Assembly: GCF_000720185.1 (NCBI RefSeq)
Contig: NZ_JOIY01000048.1
Coordinates: 1 to 54,609 of the forward strand
Reading direction: 5' to 3'
Length of the DNA: 54,609 nt
From: Streptomyces sp. NRRL S-340
GTDB taxonomy: Bacteria > Actinomycetota > Actinomycetes > Streptomycetales > Streptomycetaceae
A program made the position numbers and the translations under genes. Of this stretch, positions 25,155 to 35,953 are shown one piece after another. A model generated the notes under the pieces. It was given only the letters and a program-made list of their open reading frames with translations. It was not told the origin of the DNA and ran no database searches. Every line of letters begins with the position of its first letter. Positions within the stretch are counted from its first letter, which is position 1.

Positions 25155-26609
25155 TCAGAGCGCGAGCGACTCCTGCCGCTCGGCGGACCGCGCGCCCGCC
25201 GTGCCCGGCGTCACCACCGCCGGCTTGGGCAGCACCACGTACAGCAGACCGGAGATCACGATCGTGGCGACCCAGCCGAGGCCGTACTCGCCGATGACGT
25301 TGTTGTGGGCGAGCGGGCCGGTGAACCAGTCGGACGTGGTGAACATCAGACCGGCGGCCAGGCCGATCGCCCAGGCGGCCACCGCGGCGGGAGAGAAGCC
25401 GCCCTTGTACCAGTAGGCGCTGGTCCGCGTCGTGTCGGCCATGGCGGCGCCGTCGTACTCGGTGCGCCGCAGCATGTCCGCGCCGAAGACGCCGACCCAG
25501 GCGGAGAAGGCCACCGCGAGCAGCGACAGGAAGGCGATGAACGAACCCATGAAGCTGGTCGCCACCAGCATCAGCACCCCGCCGAAGGCCAGCGAGATCA
25601 CCGCGTTGACCGAGACCGCCCAGTGCCGCGGCACCTTGAAGCCGAGGGTCTGCGCGGTGAAGCCCGCCGAGTACATCGACATCGAGTTGATCAGCAGCAT
25701 GCCGATCAGCGCGATCAGCAGGTACGGCACCGCGATCCAGGTCGGCAGGATCTCGCCGAGGAAGGAGACCGGGTCGGAGGCCGAGGCCAGGTCGGGCGTG
25801 GAGACCGCCATCACCGCGCCCATCAGCACCATCGGCAGGACGACGATGCCGGCGCCGCCGACCGAGGTGCCCACGATCGCCCTGGACGAGGCGGTGCGCG
25901 GCAGGTAGCGGGTGAAGTCCGGCGCGGTCGGGATCCAGCTGACGCCGCCCGCCGCGATCATGCCGATGCCGGTGATCACCGCGGCGGTGGAGCCCGCAGA
26001 GTGCGCGAACACCTTCGACCAGTCGGTGTCGACGATCAGGTAGACCAGCACCAGGACGGAGAAGAGGCCGAAGAGGTAGGTCGCGTACTTGTTGCACTTC
26101 TGGACGGCGTTGATGCCGAGGCCGGAGATCGCGAACGTGGCGACGACGAAGATCAGCAGCATCACCAGGTCGAGCACGCTGTTCGCCTTCAGCCCGAAGA
26201 CGATGTCCAGCACGCTGAGCATGGCGTAGGCGCCGGTCACCGCGTTGATCGTCTCCCAGCCCCAGCGGGCGACCCAGATCAGCGAACCGGGCAGCAGGTT
26301 GCCGCGCTGGCCGAAGACCGCGCGGGACAGAGCCATGCCGGGCGCGCCGCCGCGCTTGCCCGCGATACCGATGAGGCCGACCAGGCCGTACGACACCACG
26401 GGCGCGGCGGCGGCGCAGACGAGCGCCTGCCAGAAGTTGAGGTGGTACGCCACGACGAGGCTCGCGCCCATGGTGAGCAGCAGCACGCTGATGTTGGCGC
26501 CGACCCAGGTGGGGAACAGTTCGCGGGTCCGTGCGGTGCGCTCACGGTCGGGCACCTGTTCGATGCCGCGGGTCTCCAGGGCGCCTTCGCCCTCGGCGGT
26601 ATTGCTCAT
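25155..26609 (-). CDS. NCS1-family nucleobase permease (cytosine/purine type)
   Basis: Integral membrane transporter of the nucleobase-cation-symport-1 family, closest in character to CodB/purine-cytosine permeases. The 484-residue protein starts with a hydrophilic 35-residue N terminus, then LFPTWVGANISVLLLTMGAS (helix 1), the conserved WGWETINAVTGAY region and GVSWIPTAPDFTRYLP, with about 12 helices in total and a cytosolic C terminus. Substrate (cytosine, purine, hydantoin or related) cannot be assigned from sequence. ATG 26609 is used; the longer frame upstream is not hydrophobic or conserved. Convergent to glcP, divergent from ftsY. Confidence 0.88.
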   Translation of the reverse strand: MSNTAEGEGALETRGIEQVPDRERTARTRELFPTWVGANISVLLLTMGASLVVAYHLNFWQALVCAAAAPVVSYGLVGLIGIAGKRGGAPGMALSRAVFGQRGNLLPGSLIWVARWGWETINAVTGAYAMLSVLDIVFGLKANSVLDLVMLLIFVVATFAISGLGINAVQKCNKYATYLFGLFSVLVLVYLIVDTDWSKVFAHSAGSTAAVITGIGMIAAGGVSWIPTAPDFTRYLPRTASSRAIVGTSVGGAGIVVLPMVLMGAVMAVSTPDLASASDPVSFLGEILPTWIAVPYLLIALIGMLLINSMSMYSAGFTAQTLGFKVPRHWAVSVNAVISLAFGGVLMLVATSFMGSFIAFLSLLAVAFSAWVGVFGADMLRRTEYDGAAMADTTRTSAYWYKGGFSPAAVAAWAIGLAAGLMFTTSDWFTGPLAHNNVIGEYGLGWVATIVISGLLYVVLPKPAVVTPGTAGARSAERQESLAL

Positions 26610-26731
26610 GAAGAAGGGTCCGTGCCTCGTTCGTGGGGGTGGGGTGCGGCTCGCGGGGGAGCGGCGGGCGCCGTCCGAGCGGCGATGTCGGGACTCTACG
26701 CGTGTTGACCCACGCACCACCATCGTACTTT

Positions 26732-26737
26732 GATACT
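26732..26737 (-). promoter_or_regulatory. Candidate -10 for the permease gene
   Basis: On the minus strand TAGTAT (26737-26732, read from ACGCGAGTAGTATCAAAG) resembles the -10 consensus in a locally A/T-rich patch between the divergent permease and ftsY genes. No -35 with 17-18 base spacing is obvious. Confidence 0.25.
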
Positions 26738-26822
26738 ACTCGCGTCTTTAGGTGGCGTTTGTCTCTTGGGTGAAGCCACAAGCCGCCTCCAGCCGGGGCC
26801 CATGGCTGATACTGGACGCGTT

Positions 26823-28037
26823 ATGGAAACCATCATCCTTGCTGTAGTCATCGCCGTGGTGGTGCTCGGCGCGCTCGGCGGGCTCGTCGTCGGCAGCCGG
26901 CGGAGGAAGCCGCTGCCCCCGCCACCGCCCAGCCCGCCCGACATCACCGCCGCCCCTCCGGCCGAACCGCACGTCGGCGACGAGGCCGAGACGCCGCGCG
27001 AGGAGCCGCGGCGGACGATCGAGGAGGTGGACCTTCCGGGCGGCTCGGCCCCCACCGCCGTGGAGGAGCCGCCCGTCGTCGAGGAACTCCCGGTCCCCGA
27101 GATCGAGGTCCCCGAGCCCACCGCCGGCCGCCTGGTCCGGCTGCGCGCCCGTCTCTCCCGGTCGCAGAACGCCCTGGGCAAGGGCCTGCTCACCCTGCTG
27201 TCCCGCGAGCACCTCGACGAGGACACCTGGGAGGAGATCGAGGACACCCTGCTGACCGCCGACGTCGGCGTGCAGCCCACCCAGGAGCTGGTCGACCGGC
27301 TGCGCGAACGCGTCCGCGTGCTCGGCACCCGCACCCCCGAGGAGCTGCGCGCCCTGCTGCGCGAGGAGCTGCTCACCCTGGTCGGCCCCGACCTGGACCG
27401 TACGGTGAAGACCGAGCCCGCCACCGGCAAGCCGGGCATCGTGATGGTCGTCGGCGTCAACGGCACCGGCAAGACGACCACCACCGGCAAGCTCGCCCGG
27501 GTCCTGGTCGCCGACGGCCGCAGCGTCGTCCTCGGCGCCGCCGACACCTTCCGTGCCGCCGCCGCGGACCAGCTCCAGACCTGGGGCGAGCGGGTCGGTG
27601 CCTACACCGTGCGCGGTCCGGAGGGCGGCGACCCCGCCTCCGTCGCCTTCGACGCGGTGAAGGAGGGCAAGGAGATGGGCTCCGACGTGGTGCTCATCGA
27701 CACCGCCGGCCGGCTGCACACCAAGACCGGCCTCATGGACGAGTTGGGCAAGGTCAAGCGCGTCGTCGAGAAGCAGGCCCCGCTGGACGAGATCCTGCTC
27801 GTGCTCGACGCCACCACGGGACAGAACGGCCTGGTCCAGGCCCGGGTCTTCGCCGAGGTCGTGGACATCAGCGGCATCGTGCTGACCAAGCTCGACGGCA
27901 CCGCCAAGGGCGGCATCGTGGTCGCGGTCCAGCGTGAGCTGGGCGTCCCGGTCAAGCTCATCGGCCTCGGTGAGGGCGCGGACGACCTGGCGCCCTTCGA
28001 GCCGGAGGCGTTCGTCGACGCCCTGATCGGCGACTGA
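26823..28037 (+). CDS. ftsY: Signal recognition particle receptor FtsY
   Basis: SRP receptor GTPase that docks Ffh-ribosome complexes at the SecYEG translocon. The 404-residue protein has an N-terminal membrane segment METIILAVVIAVVVLGALGG (1-20), which actinobacterial FtsY proteins carry, an acidic Pro/Glu linker (about 30-100), the four-helix N domain (about 100-190), G1 GVNGTGKT (211-218), DTFRAAA, DTAGR (293-297) and TKLDGTAKGG. The ATG at 26823 lacks a clear ribosome site; GATACT ten bases upstream could drive a leaderless message, and ATG 26802 is an alternative. Its partner ffh lies 9 kb downstream. Confidence 0.97.
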   Translation: METIILAVVIAVVVLGALGGLVVGSRRRKPLPPPPPSPPDITAAPPAEPHVGDEAETPREEPRRTIEEVDLPGGSAPTAVEEPPVVEELPVPEIEVPEPTAGRLVRLRARLSRSQNALGKGLLTLLSREHLDEDTWEEIEDTLLTADVGVQPTQELVDRLRERVRVLGTRTPEELRALLREELLTLVGPDLDRTVKTEPATGKPGIVMVVGVNGTGKTTTTGKLARVLVADGRSVVLGAADTFRAAAADQLQTWGERVGAYTVRGPEGGDPASVAFDAVKEGKEMGSDVVLIDTAGRLHTKTGLMDELGKVKRVVEKQAPLDEILLVLDATTGQNGLVQARVFAEVVDISGIVLTKLDGTAKGGIVVAVQRELGVPVKLIGLGEGADDLAPFEPEAFVDALIGD

Positions 28038-28080
28038 CGGCCGGCGCGACCGCCGGCCGCTCGCCGGCCCGCGCCCGCAC

Positions 28081-28130
28081 CGGCAGCGGCGCCCGCCCCC
28101 GGGATCCGGTGGGGACGGGCGCCGCTGCCG
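28081..28130. terminator. Bidirectional hairpin between ftsY and the GNAT gene
   Basis: CGGCAGCGGCGCCCG (28081-28095) is repeated in perfect inverted orientation at 28116-28130, with an inner CCCC/GGGG pairing. It lies between two convergent genes. There is no T tract on either side. Confidence 0.6.
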
Positions 28131-28218
28131 TGTGCGGCGCAGGCCGCCCGGTGCTTCCGCGGCGCGGCGAGACCGGCCGCCGCGCCCGCACCGGGCGAGC
28201 AGTCAGGCCGAGGCCGCC

Positions 28219-28614
28219 TCACAGGGCGAGCAGTCCGGCCGCCGTCTCCCGGAAACCGCACGCGTCGATGTAGAAGGGGCGCAGGCCGGCCTCGTAGTCG
28301 ACGTGCAGCCACGCGCACCCGGCGGCGCGCGCCCGCCGGGCCGCCGTCGCGACCAGCTCGGCCCCGACCCCGTGCGACCGGTGGTCCGGGGCCACCACCG
28401 TGTCCAGCAGGAAGGCGTGGCCCCCGCCGTCCCAGGCGACGTTGACGAAGCCGATCAGGCGGCCGTCCCGGCGGGCGCAGACCCAGCCGAGGCTGTGCCG
28501 CAGCAACCGCTCCCGCCACTGGCCCCGGCCGGCCGGATACCCGAAACCCCCGGCGTGCAGCGCGTCCAGCGCGGCGTCCTCGACCTCGCCCCGCCACTCG
28601 TAGGTGATCGTCAT
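28219..28614 (-). CDS. GNAT-family N-acetyltransferase
   Basis: A 131-residue acetyl-CoA-dependent acyltransferase of unknown substrate. Motif A is visible as LLDTVVAPDHRSHGVGAELVATAARRA with the pyrophosphate loop (R/Q-x-x-G-x-G/A) as RSHGVG (about 79-84); the N-terminal half (GRLIGFVNVAWDG) is the usual beta-2/beta-3 hairpin and the end FYIDACGFRET is motif B. Minus strand, convergent with ftsY and downstream of the primase-like gene in the same direction, 97 bases away. Confidence 0.9.
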   Translation of the reverse strand: MTITYEWRGEVEDAALDALHAGGFGYPAGRGQWRERLLRHSLGWVCARRDGRLIGFVNVAWDGGGHAFLLDTVVAPDHRSHGVGAELVATAARRARAAGCAWLHVDYEAGLRPFYIDACGFRETAAGLLAL

Positions 28615-28711
28615 CAGGCGATCGTACGGGGCCGCCCCGTCGCCCGGCCGGAGGAACGATCCTGCGCCGACGCCCCGCCGGACCGGGCGGACCGCACCGC
28701 CCCCGGGAGTC

Positions 28712-29374
28712 CTACCCCCGGGACCGGTGCGCCACGTACGCCAGCGTGCCCAGCAGCAGGCGGGCCTCCGGGGGGTCGGCCGTGTCGAGCGCGGGGGAGC
28801 GGAGCCAGCGGACCGGGCCCCGGCCGCCCCGGTCGGAGGGCGGGGCCGTGAGGTACGTACCCGGGCCGAGGCCGCGCAGGTCGAGGGCGGCCGGGTCGTC
28901 CCAGCCCATGCGGTAGAGGAGTGCGGGCAGCTCGGCGGCGGCGCCGGGGGCGACGAAGAAGTGGACGCGGCCGTCCGGGGTCGCCGTCACCGGGCCGAGG
29001 GGCAGTCCCATGCGCTCCATCCGGGCCAGGGCGCTGCGCCCGGCGGGCTCGGCGACCTCGATCGCGTCGAACGCGTGCCCGACCGCCAGCATCACCGAGG
29101 CCCCCGGGAGCTCGGCCCACGCCCGGCTCACCTCGTCCAGCGTGGCCCCGGCCGGGATGCCGGGCGCGAACTCCAGCGGATGCGCGCCCGGGGCCGGGCA
29201 GTCCGTGCGCCCGCAGGAACACGCGCCGCCCACGGCCCGCGCGCCGCGCACCACGTCCCAGCCCCACAGTCCCGTGTACTCGGCCACCGCGGTGCACTCC
29301 GACGAGCGGTACGACCGGCCGCGCCGCCGCGCGCCGGAGCGGATCTCGCGAATGCCGCCGATCGTGAACCCCAT
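28712..29374 (-). CDS. Primase/polymerase (Prim-Pol) N-domain-like protein
   Basis: A 220-residue protein resembling the bifunctional DNA primase/polymerase N-terminal domain found on phages and plasmids, but chromosomal and solitary here. The family zinc/turn motif is present as CSCGRTDCPAPGAHPLEF (about 53-70) and the core continues WAELPGASVMLAVG. The position of the metal-binding DxD is HAFDAIEVAE, so the acidic pair appears degenerate, and it may not be an active polymerase. No helicase domain. ATG is preceded by GGAGGGGG, an excellent ribosome site. Family assignment is by motif memory and moderate. Confidence 0.7.
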   Translation of the reverse strand: MGFTIGGIREIRSGARRRGRSYRSSECTAVAEYTGLWGWDVVRGARAVGGACSCGRTDCPAPGAHPLEFAPGIPAGATLDEVSRAWAELPGASVMLAVGHAFDAIEVAEPAGRSALARMERMGLPLGPVTATPDGRVHFFVAPGAAAELPALLYRMGWDDPAALDLRGLGPGTYLTAPPSDRGGRGPVRWLRSPALDTADPPEARLLLGTLAYVAHRSRG

Positions 29375-29822
29375 GCCCCCTCCAACGGATCCGTCCCCCC
29401 GATGGTTACGAGGCGGATGCGGAACGTGACGCTCTGTCCCCGCGGCCTCCCCGGCGCCGTCCGGTGCGGGCGGCGTCCGGAAGTGACCCGGGTGGTGCGT
29501 GGGACGGCACGCGCCTGCTGATGCGCCGCTCCGCCCGGTCGCGGTCGTCCTGTGTCAAGTGAATCGCGCCAACGCCACCGAGAGTTCATTCGTTGGGGTG
29601 GCGAATGGTGGCGTTTCTGAAATCGCCATGGCTGGGGCCGTGATCGTAGGATTACTGTGAGTGTGCGAGTCCTGGGGGCACATGCGCTCGTGGGTATGCC
29701 GGAGGCAAGTCGGCAGTCCGTTCGAAGGGTGGCGACCGCCGGACGGAGGGCGGTGCCGACCGGCATTCTGACAGGGCTTGGCGCACTCGGCGACAAGTGG
29801 TCTCAGGAATGGGGGCGTTCCA
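29375..29822 (+). other. 448-bp gap: nsdA control region
   Basis: No gene supported. The left 190 bases are GC-rich. Around 29560-29660 the DNA is less GC-rich and contains an inverted and direct repeat cluster (29571-29615) followed by TAGGAT (29647-29652), a good -10 hexamer that would give an nsdA leader of about 165 bases. Short open frames in the leader (for example from the GTG at 29657) are shadows. Confidence 0.5.
29571..29652 (+). promoter_or_regulatory. nsdA: Repeat cluster and -10 element upstream of nsdA
   Basis: AACGCCACC (29571-29579) is inverted as GGTGGCGTT (29607-29615), and GGTGGCG also occurs at 29597-29603, so a 7-base word appears twice direct and once inverted. TAGGAT (29647-29652) follows. 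The arrangement suits a regulator-bound promoter; nsdA is a developmental gene. Confidence 0.35.
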
Positions 29823-31307
29823 GTGAGCGGCAACGGCGACGGCGGGACGAACGCAGCGAGTGCGGACAAGCGCCAGAACGAGCTGCTCGCCTCGTGGTTC
29901 GTGCGCAGCGGCTGGTCCAAGGGGGAGCTGGCCCGCCAGGTCAACCGCCGGGCCCGCCAGCTGGGGGCGAACCACATCTCCACCGACACCTCGCGCGTGC
30001 GCCGCTGGCTGGACGGGGAGAACCCGCGCGAGCCGATCCCGCGGATCCTGTCCGAGCTGTTCTCCGAGCGCTTCGGCTGCGTCGTCTCCGTGGAGGACCT
30101 CGGACTGCGCACGGCCCGCCAGACGCCCTCCGCGACCGGCGTCGACCTGCCCTGGACGGGCCCCCAGACCGTCGCCCTGCTCAGCGAGTTCTCCCGCAGC
30201 GACCTGATGCTGGCCCGGCGCGGCTTCCTCGGCAGCTCCCTGGTGCTGTCCGCCGGCCCCTCCCTCATCGAACCGCTCCAGCGCTGGCTGGTCCCCTCGC
30301 CCCCGGCCCCGCTCGCGCCCCCCGAGCCGGCCGCCGCCACCCGCCGCCCCGGCCGCCTCTCCCGCCCCGAGCTGGAGCTGCTGGAGAGCACCACGGTGAT
30401 GTTCCGCAAGTGGGACGCCCAGTGCGGCGGCGGACTGCGCCGCAAGGCCGTCGTCGGCCAGCTGCACGAGGTGACCGACCTCCTCCAGGAGCCCCAGTCG
30501 GAGGGCACCACCCGGCGCCTGTTCAAGGTCGCCGCGGAACTGGCCGAACTGGCCGGCTGGATGAGCTACGACGTGGGGCTCCAGCCCACCGCCCAGAAGT
30601 ACTTCGTGCTCGCCCTGCACGCCGCCAAGGAGGCCGGCGACAAGCCGCTCGGCTCCTACGTGCTGTCCAGCATGAGCCGCCAGATGATCCACCTGGGCCG
30701 CCCCGACGACGCCCTGGAGCTGATCCACCTCGCGCAGTACGGCAGCCGCGACTGCGCAAGTCCGCGCACCCAGTCCATGCTGTATGCGATGGAGGCCCGC
30801 GCCTACGCCAACATGGGCCAGCCCGGCAAGTGCAAGCGGGCGGTGCGGATGGCCGAGGACGCCTTCACCGACGTGGACGACTGGGACGAGCCCGACCCCG
30901 ACTGGATCCGCTTCTTCTCCGAGGCCGAGCTGTACGGCGAGAACTCCCACTCCTTCCGCGACCTCGCCTACGTCGCGGGCCGCAGCCCCGCCTACGCGTC
31001 GCTGGCCGAGCCGCTGATGGAGAAGGCCGTCCAGCTCTTCGCCGAGGACGCCGACCACCAGCGCTCCTACGCGCTGAACCTGATCGGCATGGCCACCGTC
31101 CACCTCCTGCAGCGCGAGCCCGAGCAGAGCACGCGCTACGCCGCGCACGCGATGGAGGTGGCCAAGAAGGTCCGTTCCGAGCGCCTGAACACCCGTATCC
31201 GCAAGACCGTCGACAACGCCGTGCGCGACTACGGCGACCTCGCCGAGGTCATCGACCTGACCGAGCAGCTCGCCGCCGAACTCCCCGAGACCGCCCAGGC
31301 GGTCTGA
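29823..31307 (+). CDS. nsdA: NsdA, negative regulator of differentiation and antibiotic production
   Basis: Homologue of S. coelicolor NsdA (SCO5582), whose disruption increases sporulation and antibiotic production. The 494-residue protein has an N-terminal helix-turn-helix-like region (about 17-80, WFVRSGWSKGELARQVNRRA...SRVRRWLDGENPR), a Pro/Ala linker (about 155-185) and a C-terminal half of TPR-like helices (YFVLALHAAKEAGDKPLGSYVLSSM, LEPLMEKAVQLF). GTG 29823 follows GGGGGCG; a TTG 45 bases upstream would add MAHSATSGLRNGGVP. It sits immediately upstream of amtB, as in S. coelicolor. Its molecular target is not established. Confidence 0.9.
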   Translation: MSGNGDGGTNAASADKRQNELLASWFVRSGWSKGELARQVNRRARQLGANHISTDTSRVRRWLDGENPREPIPRILSELFSERFGCVVSVEDLGLRTARQTPSATGVDLPWTGPQTVALLSEFSRSDLMLARRGFLGSSLVLSAGPSLIEPLQRWLVPSPPAPLAPPEPAAATRRPGRLSRPELELLESTTVMFRKWDAQCGGGLRRKAVVGQLHEVTDLLQEPQSEGTTRRLFKVAAELAELAGWMSYDVGLQPTAQKYFVLALHAAKEAGDKPLGSYVLSSMSRQMIHLGRPDDALELIHLAQYGSRDCASPRTQSMLYAMEARAYANMGQPGKCKRAVRMAEDAFTDVDDWDEPDPDWIRFFSEAELYGENSHSFRDLAYVAGRSPAYASLAEPLMEKAVQLFAEDADHQRSYALNLIGMATVHLLQREPEQSTRYAAHAMEVAKKVRSERLNTRIRKTVDNAVRDYGDLAEVIDLTEQLAAELPETAQAV

Positions 31308-31616
31308 CCCGGCCTCCGGGCAGGCAGGCCCAGAACCCCGGCCGCGGCCGGCCCTCCCGAACCGCCCGACCCGGCTCCCCCGCGCCAGGTCACCGGAAGG
31401 CCGTCGCGGCCGGTTCGCCGTCCGCCCGCAATTCACCGACGCGTAACACACCAGGCGTCTTCGTCACCCCGGCGAAACAACGAGGGGCGTCCACGGAAAC
31501 CGCGCTGCGCGAATCTCGTCGCGCAGAACCGGCCCACCCCTCATGCCCTCGGTACCGCTGCCGGGGCCGCCAGGCTTCGCCCGCACGGGGCCGTACCAAC
31601 CGACGAGGAGACGCCG
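31308..31616 (+). other. 309-bp nsdA-amtB gap with nitrogen control region
   Basis: No gene. The left 120 bases are GC-rich and featureless. From 31430 the region holds half sites matching the GlnR consensus (listed separately). A ribosome site GACGAGGAGACG precedes amtB. Confidence 0.6.
31432..31500 (+). promoter_or_regulatory. amtB: GlnR-like binding sites upstream of amtB
   Basis: GlnR boxes follow GTnAC-n6-GAAAC repeats. Here GTCAC (31463-31467), n6, GAAAC (31474-31478), n6, a degenerate GGGCG (31485), n6, GAAAC (31496-31500) keep exact 11-base phasing. Upstream, TTCAC (31432-31436), n6, GTAAC (31443-31447) form a second, weaker pair. This fits the known GlnR activation of amtB-glnK-glnD under nitrogen limitation. 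Confidence 0.7.
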
Positions 31617-33352
<1,736 letters not shown>

Positions 33353-33388
33353 CGGCTTCGGCGAGCGATCGAGGACAGGAGTCACCGG

Positions 33389-35878
33389 GTGACGCGCAAG
33401 AGTGAGAGCGAGAGCGGCCGGGCCGGCCGGACGGACGAGACGGGCCCGTCGCGGCCCGGCGGCTACGCGGCGGCCCGGCTGCGCCTCCTCACCGAGGACG
33501 CGCGGTCCGGGCCGCCGCGCCGCGCGGCCCTCGCACAGCTCACCGACGACTGGCTCGCGCGGCTGTTCACCACGGCCGCCGCAGACGCCGGGGGACTGAC
33601 AGGCGTCTCCCTCGTCGCCGTCGGCGGCTACGGCCGCGGCGAGCTGTCCCCGCGCAGCGACCTCGACCTGCTCCTGCTGCACGACGACGGCGACCCGTCC
33701 GCCGTCGCCGCCCTGGCTGACCGCCTCTGGTACCCCGTGTGGGACCTCGGCCTCGATCTCGACCACTCGGTACGCACACCGGCCCAGGCACGCGGAACGG
33801 CCGGCGGCGACCTCAGGGTCCAGCTCGGCCTGCTCGACGCCCGGCACCTGGCCGGCGACCCCGCCCTCACCGCCGGCCTGCGCACGGCGGTCCTCACCGA
33901 CTGGCGCAACCAGGCCGCCCGCCGCCTCCCCGAACTCCGGGAACTGTGCGCCGACCGCGCCGAACGCCAGGGCGAACTCCAGTACCTGCTGGAACCCGAC
34001 CTCAAGGAGGCCCGCGGCGGCCTGCGCGACGCCACCGCCCTGCGCGCCGTGGCCGCCTCCTGGCTGGCCGACGCCCCCCGCGAAGGCCTCGCCGACGCGC
34101 GCCGCCGGCTGCTCGACGTACGCGACGCCCTGCACCTGGCCACCGGCCGCGCCGGCGACCGGCTCGCGTTGCAGGAGCAGGACCAGGTCGCCGCCGGGCT
34201 GGGCCTGCTCGACGCCGACACCCTGCTGCGCCAGGTGTACGAGGCGGCGCGCGTCATCTCGTACGCGAGCGATGTCACCTGGCGCGAAGTGGGGCGCGTA
34301 CTCAGGGCCCGCGCCGTGCGGCCCCGGCTGCGCGCCCTGCTCGGCGGTGGCAGACAGGGCGCCGAGCGGACCCCGCTCGCCGAAGGGGTGGTGGAACAGG
34401 AGGGCGAAGCGGTGCTCGCCCGCGCCGCGCGCCCCGAAGGCGACCCCGTCCTCCCCCTGCGTGCCGCGGCCGCCGCCGCACAGGCCGGTCTCCCGCTCTC
34501 CCTGCACGCCGTACGCCACCTGGCCGCCACCGCGCGCCCCCTGCCCACACCCTGGCCCGCCGAGGCCCGCGAACAACTCGTCACCCTCCTCGGCTCCGGC
34601 CGGCCCGCCGTGCAGGTCTGGGAGGCCCTGGAGGCGGAAGGGCTGGTCACCCGGCTGCTGCCCGACTGGGAACGGGTGCGCTGCCGCCCGCAGCGCAACG
34701 CCGTCCACGTCTGGACCGTCGACCGCCACCTCATCGAGACGGCCGTCCGCGCCTCCGCGCTCACCCGCCGCGTCGGCCGCCCCGACCTGCTCCTGGTCGC
34801 CGCGCTGCTGCACGACATCGGCAAGGGCTGGCCCGGCGACCACTCGGCCGCCGGCGCGACCATCGCCGCGGACGTCGCCGCGCGCATCGGCTTCGGCCCC
34901 GCCGACGCCGCCGTCCTCGCCACCCTCGTACGCCACCACCTGCTGCTCGTCGAGACCGCCACCCGGCGCGACCTGGACGACCCGGCCACCGTCCGCGCGG
35001 TCGCCGACGCGGTGGGCACCCGCGGCACCCTGGAGCTGCTGCACGCGCTGACCGAGGCGGACGCGCTGGCCACCGGCCCGGCCGCCTGGTCCTCCTGGCG
35101 GGGCTCCCTCGTCGCCGACCTGGTCCGCCGGGCCGCCGCGGTCCTCGCCGGGGACCTGCCCGACGGTCCCGCACCCGCCGCCGAACCCACCGCAGAGCAG
35201 GAACGCCTCGCGGTCGAGGCGCACCGCACGGACGGCCCGGTCCTGGCCCTGCGCACACAGGGGGCCCCGCCCGCCGAGGAACCCTCCGGCCCGGCCGAAC
35301 CGCTGGGTGTGGAACTGCTCATCGCCGTCCCCGACCAGCCCGGCGTGCTGCCCGCCGTCGCAGGGGTGCTCGCCGTGCACCGCCTCACCGTCCGCACCGC
35401 CGAACTGCGGACCGTGGACCTGCCCGACGGCTTCGGCGGACGCACCGTCCTGCTGCTGAACTGGCGGGTCGCCGCCGAGTACGGCTCGCTGCCCCAGGCC
35501 GCCCGGCTGCGTGCCGACCTCGTCCGGGCGCTGGACGGCTCCCTGGACATCGCCTCCCGGCTCGCCGAACGCGACGCCGCCCACCCACGCCGCCGGGGCG
35601 TGGCGGCGCCCCCGCCGCGGGTGACCCTCGCCCCGGCCGCCTCCCGGCACGCCACCGTGATCGAGGTCCGCGCCCAGGACGCGCCCGGCCTGCTGTTCCG
35701 CATCGGGCATGCCCTGGAGGAGGCGAAGGTACGGGTGCGCAGCGCCCACGTCAGCACGCTCGGCGCCAACGCGGTGGACGCCTTCTACGCCACGGACCCG
35801 GCGGGCGAGCCGCTGCCGCGGCAGGAGGCGCTCTTGCTCGCGCGGCGGCTGGAGGAGACGCTGCGGGCCCGACCGTGA
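33389..35878 (+). CDS. glnD: PII nucleotidyltransferase GlnD
   Basis: Bifunctional enzyme that attaches a nucleotide to GlnK Tyr51 when nitrogen is scarce and removes it when glutamine is high; in S. coelicolor it acts as an adenylyltransferase. The 829-residue protein has the nucleotidyltransferase motif GGYGRGELSPRSDLD (79-93), an HD phosphohydrolase domain (H475, D476 in LLHDIGKGWPGDHS) and two ACT domains (about 630-700 and 745-829) that sense glutamine. GTG start. An Ala/Glu-rich linker lies before the first ACT domain. Last gene of the amtB operon; ffh follows after 75 bases. Confidence 0.96.
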   Translation: MTRKSESESGRAGRTDETGPSRPGGYAAARLRLLTEDARSGPPRRAALAQLTDDWLARLFTTAAADAGGLTGVSLVAVGGYGRGELSPRSDLDLLLLHDDGDPSAVAALADRLWYPVWDLGLDLDHSVRTPAQARGTAGGDLRVQLGLLDARHLAGDPALTAGLRTAVLTDWRNQAARRLPELRELCADRAERQGELQYLLEPDLKEARGGLRDATALRAVAASWLADAPREGLADARRRLLDVRDALHLATGRAGDRLALQEQDQVAAGLGLLDADTLLRQVYEAARVISYASDVTWREVGRVLRARAVRPRLRALLGGGRQGAERTPLAEGVVEQEGEAVLARAARPEGDPVLPLRAAAAAAQAGLPLSLHAVRHLAATARPLPTPWPAEAREQLVTLLGSGRPAVQVWEALEAEGLVTRLLPDWERVRCRPQRNAVHVWTVDRHLIETAVRASALTRRVGRPDLLLVAALLHDIGKGWPGDHSAAGATIAADVAARIGFGPADAAVLATLVRHHLLLVETATRRDLDDPATVRAVADAVGTRGTLELLHALTEADALATGPAAWSSWRGSLVADLVRRAAAVLAGDLPDGPAPAAEPTAEQERLAVEAHRTDGPVLALRTQGAPPAEEPSGPAEPLGVELLIAVPDQPGVLPAVAGVLAVHRLTVRTAELRTVDLPDGFGGRTVLLLNWRVAAEYGSLPQAARLRADLVRALDGSLDIASRLAERDAAHPRRRGVAAPPPRVTLAPAASRHATVIEVRAQDAPGLLFRIGHALEEAKVRVRSAHVSTLGANAVDAFYATDPAGEPLPRQEALLLARRLEETLRARP

Positions 35879-35953
35879 CCCGGTTCTGCCCGGCCGGGAT
35901 ACCCTGGAGGGCGATTCCTTAAGCCATCCCCGACCCCGAGGACCGCGAGCGCC

